From: Streptomyces corynorhini
GTDB taxonomy: Bacteria > Actinomycetota > Actinomycetes > Streptomycetales > Streptomycetaceae
Length of the DNA stretch: 35,802 nt
Assembly: GCF_003346515.1 (NCBI RefSeq)
Contig: NZ_QQNA01000012.1
Location: 1 to 35,802, forward strand
Reading direction: 5' to 3'
Shown here piece after piece: positions 32,354 through 35,802 of the stretch. The notes below the pieces were generated by a model. That model was not told the origin of the DNA, did no database searches, and saw only the letters and a list, made by a program, of their open reading frames with translations. Numbering within the stretch: position 1 is the first letter of the stretch; each line of letters opens with the position of its first letter. The position numbers and the translations under genes are program-made.

Positions 32354-32396
32354 CGGACCGCACCGGACAGCAGCCGGACACCGGACCGCACCGGAC
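32354..32396. repeat. 15-bp direct repeat after TSUP stop
   Basis: CGGACCGCACCGGAC at 32354-32368 and 32382-32396, beginning one base after the permease TGA, in the short convergent gap with the HNH gene. Confidence 0.75.
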
Positions 32397-32413
32397 GGGA
32401 GGCGAACCGTCCG

Positions 32414-32950
32414 CTACGCGGCGGGCAGTACGGACCCGAAGGAGCCGGCCGGCTCACCGGTCAGCCAGTGCGGCAGATCGGACCGCTCGCCGGCCCGCAG
32501 CGAGAGCAGCATCGCCTCGGCGGGGGAGGGCACGAACGGCTGGTGCAGCAGCGGCATCCCCGCCTGCTCCGGCGTACGGTCGGCCTTGCGGTGATTGTCC
32601 TCGGCACACGAGGCGACCGTATTCAGCCAGCTGTCCCCGCCGCCCCGGGAGCGCGGCACCACATGGTCGACCGTCGTCGCGCGCCTGCCGCAGTACGCGC
32701 ACCGGTGCTGGTCCCGTATCAGCACCCCCCGCCTCGACCACGGCGCCTGTCTTCGGAAGGGCACCCGGACGAACCGGCAGAGCCTGATCACCCGGGGCAC
32801 CGGAAGCTCCACGGCGGCGGCGCGCACACGCAGCGCGGGATGGGCCTGCTCGACAACGGCCTTGTCCTGGAGCACCAGCACCACCGCGCGGTTCAGTGTC
32901 ACCGTCGACAGCGGCTCGAAGCTCGCATTCAGCACCAGCGTGTCCCGCAT
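32414..32950 (-). CDS. HNH endonuclease family protein
   Basis: A 178-residue protein with an HNH/HNH_5-type nuclease domain at about 73-125. Zinc-knuckle Cys84 and Cys87 (CAYC), D95-H96 in [13 protein letters not shown]110 in SWLNTV and the trailing C115 and H120 fit the catalytic fold. The N-terminal 60 residues ([28 protein letters not shown]) match the chromosomal actinobacterial family common next to core genes. I chose ATG 32950, 8 nt after GGAGG; a GTG at 32959 lies on top of the ribosome binding site. Whether it cuts DNA in vivo is unproven; it is not near phage genes. Confidence 0.92.
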   Translation of the reverse strand: MRDTLVLNASFEPLSTVTLNRAVVLVLQDKAVVEQAHPALRVRAAAVELPVPRVIRLCRFVRVPFRRQAPWSRRGVLIRDQHRCAYCGRRATTVDHVVPRSRGGGDSWLNTVASCAEDNHRKADRTPEQAGMPLLHQPFVPSPAEAMLLSLRAGERSDLPHWLTGEPAGSFGSVLPAA

Positions 32951-33051
32951 CCTGTCCACCTCCCGTGTTCACCGGCCCCGCCCCCACAGACAAGGCTTCG
33001 GGCTTGGATCAACTCTGGCCGGGCGCGCCGAGAGGGACAACACAATAAAAA

Positions 33052-33088
33052 TGCCCTGCCCTGATCTCTCCAAGACCAGGGCAGGGCA
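33052..33088 (-). terminator. Intrinsic terminator with U-tract
   Basis: TGCCCTGCCCTG (33052-33063) pairs with CAGGGCAGGGCA (33077-33088), a perfect 12-bp stem. On the minus strand it is followed by TTTTTATTGTG, the clearest Rho-independent terminator in the window, 17 bp after the PEBP gene. Confidence 0.92.
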
Positions 33089-33104
33089 AACAAAAAGCAA
33101 ACGG

Positions 33105-33644
33105 TCAGCCTCCGGCAGGAGCCGCGTACTCCCCGATGAGCTGAGCACGCGCCAGGGTGTGGAACCGCAGATTGAAACCGACGACGGCGGGCGACGCGTC
33201 GCTGTCGGGGCCGAGCCGCTCACTGTCCACCGCGTAGACCGTGAACACATAGCGGTGCGCCGGATCGCCGGGCGGCGGAGCGGCCCCGCCGAAGTCCTTC
33301 GACCCGTAGTCGTTGCGCGCCTGTACCGCACCGGCCGGCAACCCCGCGAAGGGACCCGTACCGGCACCCACCGGAAGCTCCGTCACGGACGCCGGGATGT
33401 CGAAGACCACCCAGTGCCAGAACCCGCTGCCGGTGGGCGCGTCGGGATCGAAGCACGTCACGGCGAAGCTCTTGGTCTCCGCGGGGAACCCTTCCCAGCG
33501 CAGCTGCGGCGAAATATTGCCCGCCGCCTGAACCTGGGCATCCTTCAGCACGGCCCCGGGCGCGACATCGTCGCTCACCACGGCGAACGACGGTACGTGG
33601 GGATGGAACTCATGAGGGAGCGGAGCCCTCGTCGCCTCGGTCAC
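33105..33644 (-). CDS. YbhB/YbcL family (PEBP-like) protein
   Basis: A 179-residue phosphatidylethanolamine-binding-protein fold. Family marks are [21 protein letters not shown] (about 64-84), with the anion-pocket Asp, His and Trp, and the [20 protein letters not shown] segment (119-138). Bacterial YbhB proteins lack an agreed function; the Raf-kinase-inhibitor name is structural only. GTG 33644 with GGAGG 7 nt upstream. No signal peptide, so it is cytoplasmic. Confidence 0.93.
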   Translation of the reverse strand: MTEATRAPLPHEFHPHVPSFAVVSDDVAPGAVLKDAQVQAAGNISPQLRWEGFPAETKSFAVTCFDPDAPTGSGFWHWVVFDIPASVTELPVGAGTGPFAGLPAGAVQARNDYGSKDFGGAAPPPGDPAHRYVFTVYAVDSERLGPDSDASPAVVGFNLRFHTLARAQLIGEYAAPAGG

Positions 33645-33788
33645 GTCCGAACCTCCGAAAATCGGCTGTTACTGCCTTACTGCCTTACGCCTTACCGGCC
33701 TTGCGGCCCGCACCCGAGCCTAGATCGTCCGGCTAGTGCCGCGACCGGCAATGTTTGCCCGACGGGGCAAAGCTTGCCGGGAGGGGCA

Positions 33789-34571
33789 CTAGAACCAGTT
33801 GCGACGGCCCCCGACCTCGGCGAGCCACTGGTTGAGATAGGCGGGCCAGTCGGTGCCCTGGAAGTCGCCGAGGCCCACCTGGAACGCCCGGAACGAGTCG
33901 CTGCCCGAGGAGAACAGACCGGGCTTCTTGTCCATCTCCAGGATCACGTCCATCTCGCGGTCGTCCGCGACGAAGGTCAGCTCGACCTGGTCCAGCCCCC
34001 GGTACTGCTGCGGGGCGAAGAACTCGATCTCCTGGTAGAAGGGCAGCCGCTGGCGGGTGCCTGCGATGTGCCCCCTCTCCATGTCCGCGCTCTTGAAACG
34101 GAACCCGAGGTGGGTGAAGGCGTCCAGGATCGCCTGCTGCGCCGGCAGGGGGTGGACATGGATGGGATCGAGGTCGCTGTTGTCCACCGCGCGTGCGATG
34201 TCCAGATCGGTGGTCACCCCGATGTTCATCCCGCGCAGCTGCTGGCCCTCGATGATGGTGATCGGGGTCTCCCAGGGGATCTCCAGACCGAACGGCACGA
34301 CGTGCGTCGCCCCCGCCTCCACCTCGAAGGCGCCGCCGACCTGCTCCTTGGCGAACTGGATGTCCTGCTTGACCTCCTGGTCGGCGCTCTCCACCTCCAC
34401 CCGTGCCTGGAGTCCGACCGAGAGCCCCTGGATCTGCTGGTTCACCGAACCGCCCTGGAGCCGCACCTCTCCCTGGACGACGCCGCCGGGCACCACATTC
34501 GGCTCGGTCAGCTCCGTCTCGACGGTCGCCCCGCCCGCACCGAGGCTCGCCAGCAGCTTCTTGAAGCCCAT
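33789..34571 (-). CDS. spo0M: Sporulation protein Spo0M family
   Basis: A 260-residue arrestin-fold protein of the Spo0M (SpoOM) family. N-terminal [21 protein letters not shown] and the beta-rich segments [30 protein letters not shown] and [19 protein letters not shown] are diagnostic; the C-terminal part has the [13 protein letters not shown] ending. In Bacillus it affects sporulation control, and in Streptomyces the family is conserved, with a role in development suggested but not defined. ATG 34571; GGGAGA lies about 11 nt upstream. Divergent from the DNA glycosylase gene, 108 bp apart. Confidence 0.92.
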   Translation of the reverse strand: MGFKKLLASLGAGGATVETELTEPNVVPGGVVQGEVRLQGGSVNQQIQGLSVGLQARVEVESADQEVKQDIQFAKEQVGGAFEVEAGATHVVPFGLEIPWETPITIIEGQQLRGMNIGVTTDLDIARAVDNSDLDPIHVHPLPAQQAILDAFTHLGFRFKSADMERGHIAGTRQRLPFYQEIEFFAPQQYRGLDQVELTFVADDREMDVILEMDKKPGLFSSGSDSFRAFQVGLGDFQGTDWPAYLNQWLAEVGGRRNWF

Positions 34572-34643
34572 GTGTCCCACTTCTCCCTTTTCAAGGTCCC
34601 GTTGATCGAGGTCGCACGCCGTCCTGACCTCTTCATACGCGCC

Positions 34644-34672
34644 CTGACGGTAACCGGTTCCCGAGTACGCTC
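34644..34672 (+). promoter_or_regulatory. Candidate promoter of DNA glycosylase gene
   Basis: CTGACG (34644-34649) and TACGCT (34666-34671), 16 bp apart, place a start close to the ATG at 34680, so the mRNA would be nearly leaderless. No ribosome binding site is seen. Confidence 0.4.
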
Positions 34673-34679
34673 GTACGTC

Positions 34680-35330
34680 ATGACCGAGAGCCCCGACCGT
34701 CAGCCGCTGCCCAGGGAGTTCTTCGACCGGCCGGTCCTGGAGGTCGCCCCCGACCTCCTCGGCCGAACGCTCCTGCGGAACACGGCCGACGGACCCATCG
34801 AGCTGAGGCTCACCGAGGTGGAGGCGTACGCGGGCGAGATCGACCCGGGCTCGCACGCGTACCGAGGCCCGACGGCCCGAAACGCGGTGATGTTCGGTCC
34901 GCCCGGACACGCGTACGTCTACTTCACCTACGGGATGTGGCACTGCCTCAACCTGGTGTGCGGCCCGGAGGGCATGGCGAGCGGTGTCCTGCTGAGGGGA
35001 GGCGAGATCCGAGTGGGCGCGGAACAGGCACGCAAACGTCGCCTTTCGGCCCGTTACGACAGGGAACTCGCCAAAGGCCCGGCCCGCCTGGCCACCGCGC
35101 TCGATGTCGACCGCGCCCTGGACGGCACCGACGTCTGCGCCGGCCCGGAAGAGCCGCTGTCCGTACTCACCGGCACCCCCGTCCCCAAAGGCCAGGTCCG
35201 CAGCGGTCCACGCACCGGGGTCTCCGGAGCGGGCGGAGACGCGATCCTGCACCCCTGGCGCTTCTGGATCGACGGAGACCCGTCGGTGAGCCCCTATCGG
35301 CCGCACGCTCCGCGTCGCCGACGAACTTGA
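34680..35330 (+). CDS. DNA-3-methyladenine glycosylase (AAG/MPG family)
   Basis: A 216-residue base-excision repair enzyme removing alkylated purines. Catalytic Glu48 is in LTEVEAYAG, with Tyr50 as the intercalation-side residue. [40 protein letters not shown] (about 55-94) is the family core, and [15 protein letters not shown] the C-terminal motif. Length matches bacterial AAG proteins. Its stop codon lies inside the -35 box of a strong promoter at 35327, so the gene abuts the rRNA operon control region. Confidence 0.94.
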   Translation: MTESPDRQPLPREFFDRPVLEVAPDLLGRTLLRNTADGPIELRLTEVEAYAGEIDPGSHAYRGPTARNAVMFGPPGHAYVYFTYGMWHCLNLVCGPEGMASGVLLRGGEIRVGAEQARKRRLSARYDRELAKGPARLATALDVDRALDGTDVCAGPEEPLSVLTGTPVPKGQVRSGPRTGVSGAGGDAILHPWRFWIDGDPSVSPYRPHAPRRRRT

Positions 35331-35355
35331 CTCGGTCCGACCGGACGCCTAATGT
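35327..35355 (+). promoter_or_regulatory. rRNA operon promoter (upstream)
   Basis: TTGACT (35327-35332), 17-bp spacer, TAATGT (35350-35355): the best vegetative-sigma match in the window. The -35 overlaps the TGA of the glycosylase gene. Confidence 0.75.
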
Positions 35356-35443
35356 GGTCCGAGCCGCTTTCAACGGAGCACTGCTGTTCAGCAGCTTCCG
35401 CAGCGGCCATCCACTATTCAGCTACAACCCCTTACGGGTGTGG

Positions 35444-35461
35444 ATTTCGGTATGCCGAAAT
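35444..35461. repeat. Palindrome in rRNA control region
   Basis: ATTTCGG (35444-35450) and CCGAAAT (35455-35461), 4-bp centre, followed by CCGGCTC (35471-35477) / GAGCCGG (35484-35490), the second overlapping a -35 box. Confidence 0.6.
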
Positions 35462-35479
35462 TCGGATCCACCGGCTCGA

Positions 35480-35509
35480 TTATGAGCCGGGCGAGGATTC
35501 GGCTAAAGT
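35480..35509 (+). promoter_or_regulatory. rRNA operon promoter (internal)
   Basis: TTATGA (35480-35485), 18-bp spacer, TAAAGT (35504-35509). Streptomyces rRNA operons commonly have several tandem promoters. Confidence 0.6.
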
Positions 35510-35571
35510 AGTGAACGCGCCGAGAGGCGGAGCCGAAAGGCCAATCCAAAGGCCATCGGAATTCTGGAAGC

Positions 35572-35600
35572 GAAACACCGCCGAAAGAGTCTGATAGAGT
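35572..35600 (+). promoter_or_regulatory. rRNA operon promoter (proximal)
   Basis: A good -10 TAGAGT at 35595-35600 with the weak -35 GAAACA (35572-35577) at 17 bp. The sequence around it, CTGATAGAGTCGGAAACGC, matches what I recall of Streptomyces rRNA promoters. Confidence 0.6.
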
Positions 35601-35802
35601 CGGAAACGCAAGACGGAAACAAAACAAAGAAACACCGAAGGGAAGCGCCCGGAGGAAAGCCCCAGAAAATATTCTGTGGGTGAGTACAAAGGAAGCGTCC
35701 GTTCCTTGAGAACTCAACAGCGTGCCAAAAGTCAACGCCAGATATGTTGATACCCCGACCTGCCGAATCTTCGGCGGGTTGAGGTTCCTTTGAAGAAAAA
35801 AC
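35601..35802 (+). other. Pre-16S rRNA leader with boxA-type antitermination signal
   Basis: The transcribed leader of an rRNA operon, without coding sequence. CTTGAGAACTCAACAG (35705-35720) is the boxA-like motif of actinobacterial leaders. A hairpin CCTGCCG/CGGCGGG (35759-35778) and the paired GTCAAC/GTTGAT words at 35731-35752 belong to the processing stalk that pairs around 16S. The window stops before mature 16S; no rRNA gene sequence is included. Confidence 0.85.

Noticed and set aside
32414..32950. HNH gene as part of a homing or defence element
   Set aside because: Matches a widespread chromosomal actinobacterial family, is not inside an intron or next to phage or methylase genes, and has normal codon use.
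35601..35802. 16S rRNA gene start
   Set aside because: The sequence ends in the leader; the conserved 16S 5' motif AGAGTTTGATC does not occur.

Overview
The window reads as chromosomal core sequence from a Streptomyces. Composition is very GC-rich with GC-loaded third codon positions, GTG and TTG starts are common, and it carries a cysteine-free chaplin (chpE), a fabG-fabI pair, Spo0M, a divergent QueA-like protein and a typical Streptomyces rRNA leader at the right edge. No phage, transposase, CRISPR array, tRNA or biosynthetic cluster is visible. The assignment rests on gene content recalled from this genus; no database was searched.

Layout. 1-3328: a doubtful small protein gene, a zinc alcohol dehydrogenase behind an inverted-repeat operator, and a convergent secreted subtilase. 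3580-9536: a DUF485/cation-acetate symporter pair, moaA, a small Cys/His protein, a DUF3099 membrane protein, a GlsB/YeaQ-type membrane protein and tyrS. 9591-12511: pmbA and tldD, overlapping and reading towards tyrS. 12824-14318: fabG and fabI. 14571-18129: a cysteine-rich secreted protein, a FadR/GntR repressor divergent from an MFS exporter with a 38-residue companion protein, another tiny membrane protein and a SixA-type phosphatase. 18429-23518: serB, a two-FHA ABCG-type ABC transporter and a secreted lytic transglycosylase. 23790-25582: a divergent QueA-like protein translationally coupled to an SDR. 25847-28072: a GAF histidine kinase/NarL regulator pair followed by chpE. 28200-32352: a conserved hypothetical, an ABC ATPase, an NfeD/SPFH pair and a TSUP permease. 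32414-35330: HNH nuclease, PEBP-family protein, Spo0M and 3-methyladenine glycosylase. 35327-35802: promoters and antitermination leader of an rRNA operon whose 16S gene lies just beyond the window.

Functional groupings: acetate uptake (DUF485+ActP); fatty acid elongation (FabG reduces the 3-keto group and FabI the enoyl group); metalloprotease heterodimer (TldD/PmbA); membrane quality control (NfeD+SPFH); morphology and envelope (chpE, Spo0M, transglycosylase, FHA-ABC). None of these is a new system. The less explained items are the QueA-like/SDR pair and the structured 3' region behind it, the MFS-plus-microprotein module, alternative hairpins before fabG, and short tandem repeats placed just after stop codons at several gene ends.
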